This document shows positions 49,731 to 58,427 of a stretch of DNA of 64,000 nucleotides, in pieces; position 1 is the stretch's first letter, and each line of letters starts with the position of its first letter. The translations under genes and the position numbers were made by a program. The DNA is from Curtobacterium sp. 9128. Lineage in GTDB: Bacteria; Actinomycetota; Actinomycetes; Actinomycetales; Microbacteriaceae. The notes under the pieces were generated by a model. The model saw only the letters and a program-made list of their open reading frames with translations. It did not search any database and was not told the DNA's origin. Where the stretch lies: assembly GCF_900086645.1 (NCBI RefSeq), contig NZ_LT576451.1, positions 1,426,001-1,490,000 on the forward strand, read 5' to 3'.

Positions 49731-51401
49731 CTACGGGGCCAGCAGCAGCCCCGCTGCGTCGTCCTCGGCGGCCGTCGCCTTGGCGAGGTAGTGCACCTTC
49801 TTGCCCGTCGCGTTGTACGGCAGCTCGGTGACGAACCGGTACTTCCGCGGGCGCTTGTACCGTGCAAGGCCCGGATGCGACCCCGTCCACTGCTCGAGCT
49901 CGGCGGCCGCGTCGGCGTCATCCGACGGCAGCCCGCGCTCGGCACGGATGACGTACGCCGTCACGACCTCGCCCCAGCGCTCGTCGGGCACCCCGGTCAC
50001 GATCGAGTCCGCGACGCCTGGGTGCTCCTGCAGGACCGCCTCCACCTGCACGGGGTGCACGTTCTCGCCGCCGGAGATGATCATGTCGTCCTTGCGCCCG
50101 ACGATCGTCACCCGCTCGTGCTCGTCCCACGTCGCGAGGTCGCCCGGGTAGAACCAGCCGCTCGCGAACTTCTCCGCCTCGAGGCCGGGGTTCCGGTACG
50201 AGTAGCCGGACTTCACGGTGCGGACCGCGAACTCGCCGATCTCGGTGCCGTCCTTCGCCACGGTGTCGCTCGGCGCCGCGAGCTCGTCGGCGTACACCCG
50301 GACGACCGCGACGTCGTCGTCGGTGGAGGCCCGGCCCGTGGAGCCGGCGCCGTCGGGGAAGTCCTCCGGGCGCAGGAACGTGTTCCAGAAGGTCTCCGTC
50401 GTGCCGTAGCCGTTGAAGATCCGCGGGGAGAGCAGCTCCTGGTACCGCAGGGCAGCGGCCCGGTCGAGCGGCGCCCCCATCGTCACGATGCCGTGCAGGG
50501 AGGACAGGTCGCGCGGCCGCTTCTCCTGCGCGTTCGCGAGCTGCACGAGGTTCGGCGGGGCCCCGATGAGGAACGTCAGCCGTTCCGACTCGACGAGGTC
50601 GAGCACACGGTCGGCGTCGAAGTGCCGGAGCGTGGTGAGCTCGGCCCCGACGTAGAACACCGGGTTCGGACCGCCGGAGTACAGCCCACCGCGGTGGAAC
50701 AGCGGCGACATGTTCAGCGTCTTGTCGAAGGGGCTCAGCGGGAAGTGCATGACCACGTCGTGCGCGCTGAGCACCTCGACGAGGCTCGGCAGCGGGACGG
50801 GCTTCGGTCGGCCCGTCGTCCCGGAGGTGTACAGCCGCGTCGTCTCGTCGTAGGTGCTCCGCGGCTCGGTCGGCGTGAGTTCGTCCGCCGTCACCGGGTC
50901 GGCCGCGAGCAGGTCGGCGAACGGGACGTCCTGCCGGAGCGCATCGCCGACGACCACGACGTGCGCCGGGTCGTGCGAGGCGCTCGCCAGCGCGGCCGTG
51001 ATGTCCGTGGTCCGGTCGGCGTCGTACACGAGCACGACCGGGGCCGAGTCGTCGACGATGAACGCGACCTCGTCGGCCGCGAGCCGGAAGTTCGTCGGCG
51101 AGAACACCGCGCCGATGCGGTGGCACGCCAGGTAGAGCATCGCGAACTCGGGGGAGTTGAAGAGCTCGACCATGACGACCGAGCCCTTGCCGGCGCCGTG
51201 CCGGAGGAGCCACCCGCCGATCCGGTCGACCGCGTCGCCGAGTTCCGCGTACGTCCACGACCGGTCCGTGTCCGGGTCCCGGAGGGCTGGACGTCCGGCG
51301 AAGCGGTGCGTGTTCCGCGCGAAGCCGTTGGCGTAGGTGTAGCTGCCCTCGAAGACCTCGCGGAACCGGGTCGGGTCGTAGTCGGATCGGGTCTTCGTCA
51401 T
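49731..51401 (-). CDS. Fatty acyl-CoA ligase-like AMP-binding protein
   Basis: The 556-residue protein is an ANL-superfamily adenylating enzyme that activates a carboxylic acid with ATP and probably transfers it to CoA. The P-loop motif is LYTSGTTGRPKPVP, followed by NGYGTTETFW (A5), GWFYPGDLATWDE (A7, with proline where threonine is common), GRKDDMIISGGENVHPVQVE (A8) and the C-terminal lysine region YNATGKKVHYLA. The ATG at 51401 has GGAG upstream; an in-frame ATG four codons earlier is possible. TACGCT on the minus strand (51452-51447) is a likely -10. The acid substrate is unknown. Confidence 0.9.
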   Translation of the reverse strand: MTKTRSDYDPTRFREVFEGSYTYANGFARNTHRFAGRPALRDPDTDRSWTYAELGDAVDRIGGWLLRHGAGKGSVVMVELFNSPEFAMLYLACHRIGAVFSPTNFRLAADEVAFIVDDSAPVVLVYDADRTTDITAALASASHDPAHVVVVGDALRQDVPFADLLAADPVTADELTPTEPRSTYDETTRLYTSGTTGRPKPVPLPSLVEVLSAHDVVMHFPLSPFDKTLNMSPLFHRGGLYSGGPNPVFYVGAELTTLRHFDADRVLDLVESERLTFLIGAPPNLVQLANAQEKRPRDLSSLHGIVTMGAPLDRAAALRYQELLSPRIFNGYGTTETFWNTFLRPEDFPDGAGSTGRASTDDDVAVVRVYADELAAPSDTVAKDGTEIGEFAVRTVKSGYSYRNPGLEAEKFASGWFYPGDLATWDEHERVTIVGRKDDMIISGGENVHPVQVEAVLQEHPGVADSIVTGVPDERWGEVVTAYVIRAERGLPSDDADAAAELEQWTGSHPGLARYKRPRKYRFVTELPYNATGKKVHYLAKATAAEDDAAGLLLAP

Positions 51402-51580
51402 CGTCGCTCCCATGCGCTCGTCGGTGCTCCGACGCACCGTTCGCCAGCGTAATCCGCGCGCGCAGTGCCGGGCGCGCGGCGCGCGAGACGGTCGAGTGCG
51501 CAGTGACGGCGACCGGCGCGCACCCGCGGTGACCACTGGTGCGCACTGGCCGCCTGCACGGCGGTGGCGGCGCGCCGGGG

Positions 51581-51651
51581 GTGCGGTGAGCCTCCAGTGT
51601 GTCGGCGGGTCGGCCGCGGTCTCCGGCGCCGGACTGGAGGCTCGGTGCGTG
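51581..51651. repeat. Family A half-elements in inside-out order
   Basis: GCGGTGAGCCTCCAGT (51583-51598) and ACTGGAGGCTCGGTGC (51634-51649) face each other with the GCCTCC half first, the reverse of the normal copies. The rest of the gap 51402-51651 holds only the ligase promoter. Confidence 0.5.
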
Positions 51652-54021
51652 TCAGCCGCGGACGTCCGGTTCCAGGACCCGGACCCACAACCAGGTGGCG
51701 GCCGCCACCGCGGCGCACCCGCAGGCGACGACACCCATGGCGACGGGGGAGACGTGGGTCCCGGCGGAGCCGGAGTAGACGGCGGCGGCCAGCGCGACGC
51801 CGACGGCGGCGATCGATGCGTACCGGCCCCGGGAGTGCGCCCACAGTGCGCTGCCGGCGGAGCCGGCGACCGGCAGCAGCGTCACGACGAGCGACCCGAG
51901 ACCGCCCACGCAGAGGGTGATGGCGAACTCGGACACGAGCGACGTCCAGAAGCCGGTTCCCGGGGTGAGGCTGTGCAGCAGCCACCCGGCCGCGGCGAGG
52001 AGGAGCAGCGCGATCGAACGCCACGTCGCGCTCCTGGCGCAGGCCGCGATCCCGGTGCCGAGGCGCATCGCGGCCGTGTCGACGTCGAGGCGTCCGGCCG
52101 GGACCAGGAGGACGCCGATGACGATCGCCGGGGAGAGGTCCGCGAGCCGGGTGATGCCGCACGCCACGAGGGCGGCGAGCACGAGCCACGGCGAGATGCG
52201 GTACCCGACCGTGTGCCGGTCGGCGCCGGCGGCCCAGCGGGTCGCCAGCACCACCGCGGCCGCGAGGACGGCGGCACCGAGCAGGACCGCGATCGCGAGG
52301 CGGACGTACCGCGCCTCGAGCTCGACACCGACCCCGAGCAGGGTCAGCACGGCTGCGAGCGGGACCGCCACGGCGACGGACGCCCAGGTCGGGAGCGCCT
52401 CGTCACCACGGGTGCGCTCCGCGCGGGGGCGGTTGCGCCCGGTGAAGGACGCGAGGCGGACGGGCATGCGACCGCGGAGGGTGCGTGCGACGAGTCGTGC
52501 GGGCCCGGCGACGAGGAGCAGGAACCCGGCCGCGACCGAGGCAGCAACGAGGAGCGTGCGCCACGAGAAGGACGACTGGATGGTGGGGACGGTCTGGTCG
52601 AACGTCGTCGCGATCGACCAGTCGCCCGCCGGGCCGGACCAGTCGTGGCCGCCGGTGCCCTGGCCCGCGCTGCCGCCGCCGGTCCCGGCTCCGCCGGACT
52701 CCGTCCCGCCGCCGGCGCCGCTGCCCGGGGTGTGCCCGGAGGTCCCGCCCGAGCCGTCGGCCGTGCCCGGTCCTGCCGTCCCGGTCGGGGTGCCACCGGC
52801 TCCGGTGGGCCCGCTCGGGGCGCTGCTGGGCGGTGCACTCGAACCGGGGGTGCTGGTGGCGCCCGCCCGGACCGTGACGTCCACGGCCGAGGACGACCGC
52901 GAGTGGTTCCCCGCGGCGTCGTGCTGCAGCGCGGTGACCTGGTGGCGGCCCGCCGTGAGCGTCGTGCCCTCGGCCGAGCACGCCCAGGAACCGTTCGAGC
53001 CGACCGTGGCGCCGCACACCGCGACGCGGTCGACGTAGGCGGTCAGGGTGGCGCCGGGCTCACCCGTGCCGCGGATCGTCAGCGGCTGGGTGCCGATCCG
53101 TGCTCCGGTCCGCGGGTCCGTGACACGCGGGGCGTCCGGCGGGGTGCGGTCGATCGTGATCGACACCGGCTGTGATGCGGCGCTGCGGAGGTCGGACCGG
53201 AAGCCACCCGCGGTGCTCGCCGTCTGGGTGGCCGTCATGGTGACGGTGCCGTTCGGGCGCGGTGCACCCGTCGCCCAGGAGACGATCCAGCGGCCGTCCG
53301 GTCCGATGACCGCGGTGCGGACGGCGGCGCCTCCGTTCGTCGTGGTGCCGGAGAGTGACACCGTGACGGTCATGCCCGCGTCCCCGGTGCCGGAGACGGA
53401 GCCCGCGGTCGGTGCCCGCGTGGTGATGGTCGGCGGGACGACGACGTCGGACGCCGGAGCGTCGGCGGTGCGGCGGGAGGGGTCGGTGGTGTCCTGCACG
53501 GTGAACACCTGCTGCGGACCGGTCTGGACGGTGCCGTAGCAGGACCACGTGCCACGGGGGTCTGCCGTCGCGGTGCACACCGAACGGGTGGAGACGGCGG
53601 GGTCCATCACACGGACGGCGTGTCCGGGCGTCGCCGTGCCGTGGAACCGGCCGGTCGCGCTCGTGACGTCGCCGGGGTCGGCGATCGTGGGGTCGACCGG
53701 GGGGCGATCGGTCGGGGGAGCGGTCGGGGACGGGGAACCCGTCGGGGCGGACGACGGTGGGGCCGGCCGGGTGTCGGACTGCGTGGGGGCGGCCGGCGCC
53801 GCGGTGCTCGTCGCTGCCGCCGGCGCGATGGTGGTCGATGCTGGCCGCGACGCGGTGGTCGCTGCTGCTGCCACGGGGGCGGCCGCGAGGGCGAGCAGGG
53901 CTGCGGCGAGCGTCGCGGTCAGGCCCGCCAGCACCGTGCCACGGGCGGACTTCCGGGCTCGACGAGCAGGGCCGTCGCCCCCGACTGCCCTGGTGTCCAC
54001 GTGGTCCCCGCGCGTGTTCAT
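51652..54021 (-). CDS. Large exported Ig-like protein with a multi-helix membrane domain
   Basis: The 789-residue protein has a signal peptide (VLAGLTATLAAALLALAAAP, about residues 29-48) and a Pro/Ser/Thr-rich linker. Several Ig-like modules follow (GTATPGHAVRVMD, TAGSVSGTGDAGMTVTVSLS, PLTIRGTGEPGATLTAYVDR), some with cysteine pairs. A Gly/Ser/Thr-rich linker leads to a C-terminal domain of about ten membrane helices. The architecture suggests a surface-exposed binding or adhesion part anchored by a membrane domain. I know no function for it. The ATG at 54021 with GGAGGGG is preferred to one five codons upstream. Confidence 0.78.
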   Translation of the reverse strand: MNTRGDHVDTRAVGGDGPARRARKSARGTVLAGLTATLAAALLALAAAPVAAAATTASRPASTTIAPAAATSTAAPAAPTQSDTRPAPPSSAPTGSPSPTAPPTDRPPVDPTIADPGDVTSATGRFHGTATPGHAVRVMDPAVSTRSVCTATADPRGTWSCYGTVQTGPQQVFTVQDTTDPSRRTADAPASDVVVPPTITTRAPTAGSVSGTGDAGMTVTVSLSGTTTNGGAAVRTAVIGPDGRWIVSWATGAPRPNGTVTMTATQTASTAGGFRSDLRSAASQPVSITIDRTPPDAPRVTDPRTGARIGTQPLTIRGTGEPGATLTAYVDRVAVCGATVGSNGSWACSAEGTTLTAGRHQVTALQHDAAGNHSRSSSAVDVTVRAGATSTPGSSAPPSSAPSGPTGAGGTPTGTAGPGTADGSGGTSGHTPGSGAGGGTESGGAGTGGGSAGQGTGGHDWSGPAGDWSIATTFDQTVPTIQSSFSWRTLLVAASVAAGFLLLVAGPARLVARTLRGRMPVRLASFTGRNRPRAERTRGDEALPTWASVAVAVPLAAVLTLLGVGVELEARYVRLAIAVLLGAAVLAAAVVLATRWAAGADRHTVGYRISPWLVLAALVACGITRLADLSPAIVIGVLLVPAGRLDVDTAAMRLGTGIAACARSATWRSIALLLLAAAGWLLHSLTPGTGFWTSLVSEFAITLCVGGLGSLVVTLLPVAGSAGSALWAHSRGRYASIAAVGVALAAAVYSGSAGTHVSPVAMGVVACGCAAVAAATWLWVRVLEPDVRG

Positions 54022-54171
54022 GCCCCTCCATCCCACGTCATGGCGACTGATCGGTCAATACACCTCGCGGATGATGTCCCCGATCCGAGCCGGTCCCGAA
54101 CGTGGGGTGTGCGTGCCTGGGGAATCAACCGTGAACCCCGGGCCGCGCTCGGAACCGTCACTGAGCGTCGT

Positions 54172-54177
54172 TAGAAT
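54172..54177 (+). promoter_or_regulatory. -10 box (TAGAAT) of the lemA-htpX promoter
   Basis: TAGAAT lies about 74 bases before the LemA start; the 54022-54250 gap holds nothing else I recognise. Confidence 0.45.
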
Positions 54178-54250
54178 CATCGATGGTCGTCCGGTGTGCA
54201 CCATCGGCCGCCGCACGCGAGCATCCCGACGCGACAAGGAGCACTCCCGC

Positions 54251-54832
54251 ATGGACACCGGACTCATCACGACACTGATCGTCATCGGCGTGGTGGTCGT
54301 GGTCCTCGTGGTCGTCGGGATCTACCTCTGGGTCACGTACAACTCGCTCGTCACGCTGAAGGTCCGCGTCGACGAGGCGTGGAGCGACATCTCCGTGCAG
54401 CTGAAGCGCCGCGCTGACCTCATCCCCACCATCGTCGACACGGTGAAGGGGTACGCCACGCACGAGAAGTCCGTCTTCGACGACGTGACCAAGGCCCGCT
54501 CCGAGACGTTGAGCGCCGGCGACGCGACAGCGGCATCCGCAGCCGAAGGGCACATGCAGAAGGCCCTGAAGAGCGTGTTCGCCGTGGCCGAGGGGTACCC
54601 CCAGCTCCAGTCGAGCCAGAACTTCCTGCAGCTGCAGACCGAACTCGTCGACACCGAGGACAAGATCCAGTCGGCCAGGCGGTTCTACAACGGCGGCGTC
54701 CGCGAGCTGAACACCAAGATCAAGGTGTTCCCGAACTCCTCCTTCGCGAAGAGCCGCGGCTTCGACGAGGCATCGTTCTTCGAGACGGCCGAGCCGGCGG
54801 CCATCGCCGAGCCGCCGCGCGTCCAGTTCTGA
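54251..54832 (+). CDS. LemA family protein
   Basis: The 193-residue protein has one N-terminal membrane helix (LITTLIVIGVVVVVLVVVGI, residues 5-24). The LemA helical domain follows: YNSLVTLKVRVDEAWSDISV, LKRRADLIPTIVDTVKGYA, and YPQLQSSQNFLQLQTELVDT. The last includes the conserved ending RRFYNGGVRELNTKI. LemA proteins are of unknown function and are often encoded with membrane proteases or TPM domain proteins. AAGGAG at 54236-54241 supports the start. An M48 protease gene follows after 22 bases, so the two form an operon. Confidence 0.95.
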   Translation: MDTGLITTLIVIGVVVVVLVVVGIYLWVTYNSLVTLKVRVDEAWSDISVQLKRRADLIPTIVDTVKGYATHEKSVFDDVTKARSETLSAGDATAASAAEGHMQKALKSVFAVAEGYPQLQSSQNFLQLQTELVDTEDKIQSARRFYNGGVRELNTKIKVFPNSSFAKSRGFDEASFFETAEPAAIAEPPRVQF

Positions 54833-54854
54833 CGAACCGGCACGGCTCCCGCAG

Positions 54855-55757
54855 ATGTACAGCGCCATCGCGCGCAACAAGCGCAACACCGTCGTCATCG
54901 TCTTCGTCTTCCTGCTGATCATCGGCGCCCTCGGGTTCCTCGGCGGGTACCTCGCGGGCAACGTCTCGATCGGTGTGATCGTGCTCGTCGTCGCCATCGG
55001 GTACGCCGTGCTGCAGTACTTCACCGCTTCGCGCCAGGCGACCGCCATCGCCGGCGGCATCGAGATCGACCGGAACACCGAACCCCGGCTCTGGCGCACG
55101 GTCGAGAACCTCGCGATCGCCACCGGGATGCCGATGCCCCGGGTCTACGTGATCCGCGACCCGTCCCCGAACGCCTTCGCCACCGGCCGTGACCCGGAGC
55201 ACGCCGTCGTCGCCGCCACCACCGGGCTGCTCGACATCATGGACGACCAGGAGCTGCAGGGCGTGATGGCGCACGAGCTCGGACACGTCCGGAACTACGA
55301 CATCCGGGTGTCGACGATGGTCTTCGGGCTGGTCGTCGCGGTCGGCCTCATCGCGGACGTCCTGCTGCGCATCTCGATCTTCAGCGGGCTGACCGGCGGG
55401 CGGAACCGGAACAACGACAACGGCGGCGGTGCGAACCCGATCCTGATGATCGCCGGGATCGTCGCCGTGCTCGTCGCCCCGATCGCGGCGATGGGCGTCC
55501 AGGCGGCGGTCTCCCGGCAGCGCGAGTACCTCGCCGACGCAACCGGTGCGCTCACCACCCGGCACCCGGAGGGCCTCGCGCGGGCGCTCGAGAAGCTCGG
55601 GGCCCACGGTCGCCCGATGCAGACGCAGAACTCCTCCATGGCGCACCTGTGGATCGCGGACCCGATGCAGCCCGGACTGATGGACCGGTTGTTCTCGACG
55701 CACCCGCCGCTGCCGGATCGGATCGCGCGGCTCCGCGCGAACCAGGACCGCTTCTAG
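54855..55757 (+). CDS. M48 family metalloprotease, HtpX-like
   Basis: The 300-residue membrane zinc protease has the motif HELGH at H140-H144 (GVMAHELGHVRNYD) and the third ligand region in QREYLADATGA. Two N-terminal hydrophobic segments (residues 12-55) and two in the middle (about 155-180 and 195-220) match HtpX topology with the active site in the cytoplasm. HtpX degrades misfolded membrane proteins. The Asn/Gly-rich loop GGRNRNNDNGGG links helices. It is co-transcribed with the LemA gene and overlaps the convergent downstream gene by the bases CTAG. Confidence 0.94.
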   Translation: MYSAIARNKRNTVVIVFVFLLIIGALGFLGGYLAGNVSIGVIVLVVAIGYAVLQYFTASRQATAIAGGIEIDRNTEPRLWRTVENLAIATGMPMPRVYVIRDPSPNAFATGRDPEHAVVAATTGLLDIMDDQELQGVMAHELGHVRNYDIRVSTMVFGLVVAVGLIADVLLRISIFSGLTGGRNRNNDNGGGANPILMIAGIVAVLVAPIAAMGVQAAVSRQREYLADATGALTTRHPEGLARALEKLGAHGRPMQTQNSSMAHLWIADPMQPGLMDRLFSTHPPLPDRIARLRANQDRF

Positions 55758-57028
55758 ACGGTCGCGTCGGCCGCGTCGGTCGTGGCGGGCTCGGGGGCGT
55801 CCGCGTCGTCGGCCGCCAGGTGCGGGACGAGCGGCACGCCGAGCGCCCCCGCCAGTGCACGGGCGGCCGTCCCGCGATCGGTGACCTCGATGCCGTCGAG
55901 CCCCTGCCACGCCGCTGCCCGGCGCAGGGTGTCCGCCAGGCGTTCCGCATCGAGCACGGCGCCGTCTTCCTGCCAGGCCGTCCGCACGCGGAGGACCCCG
56001 CGCTGCCGGTCGCTCTTCAGGTCGACCCGGCCGACGAGCGTGTCGTCCTGCAGCACCGGGAGCACGTAGTACCCGAACACCCGCTTCGGCGCTGGCGTGT
56101 AGATCTCGATCCGGTAGTGGAACCCGTACATCCGCTCGGCACGTCGCCGGAACCACACCACGGGGTCGAACGGGCTCAGCACCGCACTGGTCGTCATCGT
56201 GCGCGGGACCCGGGCGTCGGCGTGCATCCACGCCTGCTCCCGCCAGCCCTCGACCAGCACGGGCAGCAGTTCCCCGGCGTCCTGCAGCTCGGCGATGGCC
56301 GCCGCGGTGTCGTCCGACCGCAACCGGTAGTAGTCGGCGATGTCAGCACGCGTGCCGACACCGAGCGCGCGGGACGCCCGCCCGACGAGCTCGCGGATCG
56401 CGTCCGCGCGAGCAGGTGCCGTCTCGAGGAACCCGGCCGGCAGCACCTGCGACGGCAGCGCGTACACCCGCTCGAAGCCCGATCGCCCCGCGCTCACCAC
56501 GTCGCCCCAGCGGAACATCAGCTCGAGTCCGAGCTTGACGTCGCTCCACCCCCACCACGGCCCACGGCGCACGTTCGACTCGTGCTCCACGGCACTCGCG
56601 GGCATCGGCCCCTCGGCACGGAGCATCGCGTGCAGCTCGCGACGCACGGACTCGGTCCTGGTGACGTGTTCGATGCGGACCGGGGCGGCGTCCCGCTCGC
56701 GCATCGCGTCCATCTTCCAGCGGAACAGCCGGAGGTCGTCCCGGGGGATGAACGCGGCTTCGTGCGCCCAGTACTCCAGGTACGGGCCGCGCTTCGCGAA
56801 CGTCAGTCGATCGAGCGCGGTGCGGTCGTAGGCGCCGAGCCGGGCGAACAGCGGCAGGTAGTGGCTCCGCTCGAAGACGTTGACCGAGTCGATCTGCAGC
56901 AGGCCGAGGCGGTTGATCCCCGCGCTCAGCGACCTGGTGACGACGGTGTCCGCCGGCGGCCGCCCGAAGCCCTGCGCGGCGAGTGCGAGGCGCCGGGACT
57001 CGGCAGCGGAGAGCGTGGTCCTGACCAT
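55754..57028 (-). CDS. Winged-helix DNA glycosylase family protein, YcaQ/AlkX-like
   Basis: The 424-residue protein belongs to the HTH_42 (YcaQ/AlkZ) family, which unhooks DNA crosslinks or excises alkylated bases. The active-site motif reads LLQIDSVNV. This is the Q-hydrophobic-D form of the YcaQ/AlkX group rather than the QxQ form of AlkZ proteins from antibiotic clusters. Other family features are RSHYLPLFARLGAYDR, LEYWAHEAAFIP, FDPVVWFRRRAERMYGFHYR and VFGYYVLPVLQDDTLVGRVD. The ATG at 57028 is preceded by minus-strand TAGGGT seven bases away. The stop overlaps the convergent protease stop. Confidence 0.92.
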   Translation of the reverse strand: MVRTTLSAAESRRLALAAQGFGRPPADTVVTRSLSAGINRLGLLQIDSVNVFERSHYLPLFARLGAYDRTALDRLTFAKRGPYLEYWAHEAAFIPRDDLRLFRWKMDAMRERDAAPVRIEHVTRTESVRRELHAMLRAEGPMPASAVEHESNVRRGPWWGWSDVKLGLELMFRWGDVVSAGRSGFERVYALPSQVLPAGFLETAPARADAIRELVGRASRALGVGTRADIADYYRLRSDDTAAAIAELQDAGELLPVLVEGWREQAWMHADARVPRTMTTSAVLSPFDPVVWFRRRAERMYGFHYRIEIYTPAPKRVFGYYVLPVLQDDTLVGRVDLKSDRQRGVLRVRTAWQEDGAVLDAERLADTLRRAAAWQGLDGIEVTDRGTAARALAGALGVPLVPHLAADDADAPEPATTDAADATV

Positions 57029-57035
57029 GTCCTCG

Positions 57036-57041
57036 ACCCTA
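57036..57041 (-). promoter_or_regulatory. -10 box (TAGGGT) of a leaderless glycosylase promoter
   Basis: On the minus strand TAGGGT is seven bases before the ATG at 57028. Confidence 0.45.
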
Positions 57042-57109
57042 GTGAGCGCCACCGACGCCCACCTGCCGACGTACATGCCGCATCTGGAACCTGTCAGGCG
57101 ACACACGGA

Positions 57110-57115
57110 TACACT
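57110..57115 (+). promoter_or_regulatory. -10 box (TACACT) of a leaderless AI-2E transporter promoter
   Basis: TACACT is six bases before the ATG at 57122. Confidence 0.5.
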
Positions 57116-57121
57116 CGCGGC

Positions 57122-58381
57122 ATGGCATGGGGACGCAAGCAGACTCATCCCGACCCCGTGGTCGAGGATTCGGTACCGATGGGCATGCGCATCGCCGGGG
57201 CGTGGTCCTGGCGGGTGCTCGTCGTGGTCGGGGTGATCGCGCTCTTCATCTGGCTGATGACGATCTTCAGTGAGATCCTCATCCCGTTCCTCATCGGCAT
57301 CGTGATCTCCGCGCTGCTGGTCCCGTTCTCGAACTGGTTGCAGCGCCACCACGTCCCGAAGTGGATCGCGGTCATCGTCAGCCTGCTGGCGGGCATCGCC
57401 GCGCTCGGTGGCCTGATCTGGCTCGTCGTGGACCAGGTGATCGCGTCCTACCCGTCGCTCCGGGACCGGACGCTCTCGCAGTACGCGAACATCCGCGACT
57501 TCGTGCTCAACTCCGGACTCGGCATCACCCAGAAAGACGTCAACGGCTGGCTCGACGACGCCACCAAGTGGTTGCAGGACAACTCCGGATCGATCCTCTC
57601 CGGCGTCGCGAGCGCCGGGTCGAGTGCAACCCACGTGTTCGAGGCCCTGTTCATCATCCTGTTCACGACGATCTTCCTGCTCATCGACGGCAAGAACGTC
57701 TGGCGCTGGACCGTGCGTCTCTTCCCGAAGAAGGCGCGCGCAGCGGTCGACGGTGCCGGGGTGGCCGGCTGGATCACCCTGACGAGCTTCATCCGCGTGC
57801 AGATCTTCGTCGCGTTCGTCGACGCCGTCGGCATCGGCCTCGGTGCCTGGATCGTCGGGCTGTTCTTCGGGGGCATGCCCCTCGTCATCCCGATCGCCGC
57901 GTTCGTGTTCCTCGGGGCGTTCATCCCCGTCGTCGGTGCGATCGTCACCGGGTTCCTGGCGGTCTTCGTCGCGCTGATCTTCAACGGACCGATCGCCGCG
58001 GTCCTCGTGCTCGCGGTCGTCCTGCTCGTGCAGCAGATCGAGGGGCACATCCTCCAGCCGTTGGTGATGGGCAACGCGGTGAAGGTGCACCCCCTGGCGG
58101 TCGTCCTCGGCGTCACCGCGGCCTCCGGTCTCGCTGGCATCGCCGGCGCGTTCTTCGCGGTCCCCCTGATCGCGACGGTGAACGCGATGGTCACCACCAT
58201 CGCGAGCGGCCGGTGGCGTCGACTCGACTCGGACCACGTGCTCGAAGCGACCCCGAAGCGCGGGCAGCACGGCAACATCCAGCTCCTCCGTCGTCGCCGG
58301 CACACCACGCTGGACGACGTCCCGGCGCCCGGCAGCGACAAGGAACCCACGGCCGCTGACGGCACCGCCAGCACCAACTGA
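57122..58381 (+). CDS. AI-2E family (PerM/TqsA-like) transporter
   Basis: The 419-residue membrane protein has about eight hydrophobic segments in the AI-2E/UPF0118 pattern. Paired N-terminal helices are followed by a large soluble loop (RTLSQYANIRDFVLNSGLGI). The conserved C-terminal block includes GMPLVIPIAAFVFLGAFIPV and QQIEGHILQPLVMGNAVKVH. Family members move signalling molecules, sodium/protons or unknown solutes. A basic cytoplasmic tail (QLLRRRRHTTLDD) ends the protein. The ATG at 57122 is used because the leaderless box lies six bases upstream. Confidence 0.92.
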   Translation: MAWGRKQTHPDPVVEDSVPMGMRIAGAWSWRVLVVVGVIALFIWLMTIFSEILIPFLIGIVISALLVPFSNWLQRHHVPKWIAVIVSLLAGIAALGGLIWLVVDQVIASYPSLRDRTLSQYANIRDFVLNSGLGITQKDVNGWLDDATKWLQDNSGSILSGVASAGSSATHVFEALFIILFTTIFLLIDGKNVWRWTVRLFPKKARAAVDGAGVAGWITLTSFIRVQIFVAFVDAVGIGLGAWIVGLFFGGMPLVIPIAAFVFLGAFIPVVGAIVTGFLAVFVALIFNGPIAAVLVLAVVLLVQQIEGHILQPLVMGNAVKVHPLAVVLGVTAASGLAGIAGAFFAVPLIATVNAMVTTIASGRWRRLDSDHVLEATPKRGQHGNIQLLRRRRHTTLDDVPAPGSDKEPTAADGTASTN

Positions 58382-58427
58382 CGTCATCGGTTCGCGGGCG
58401 GGGCCCCGCACCGACGATGATGGGGGA

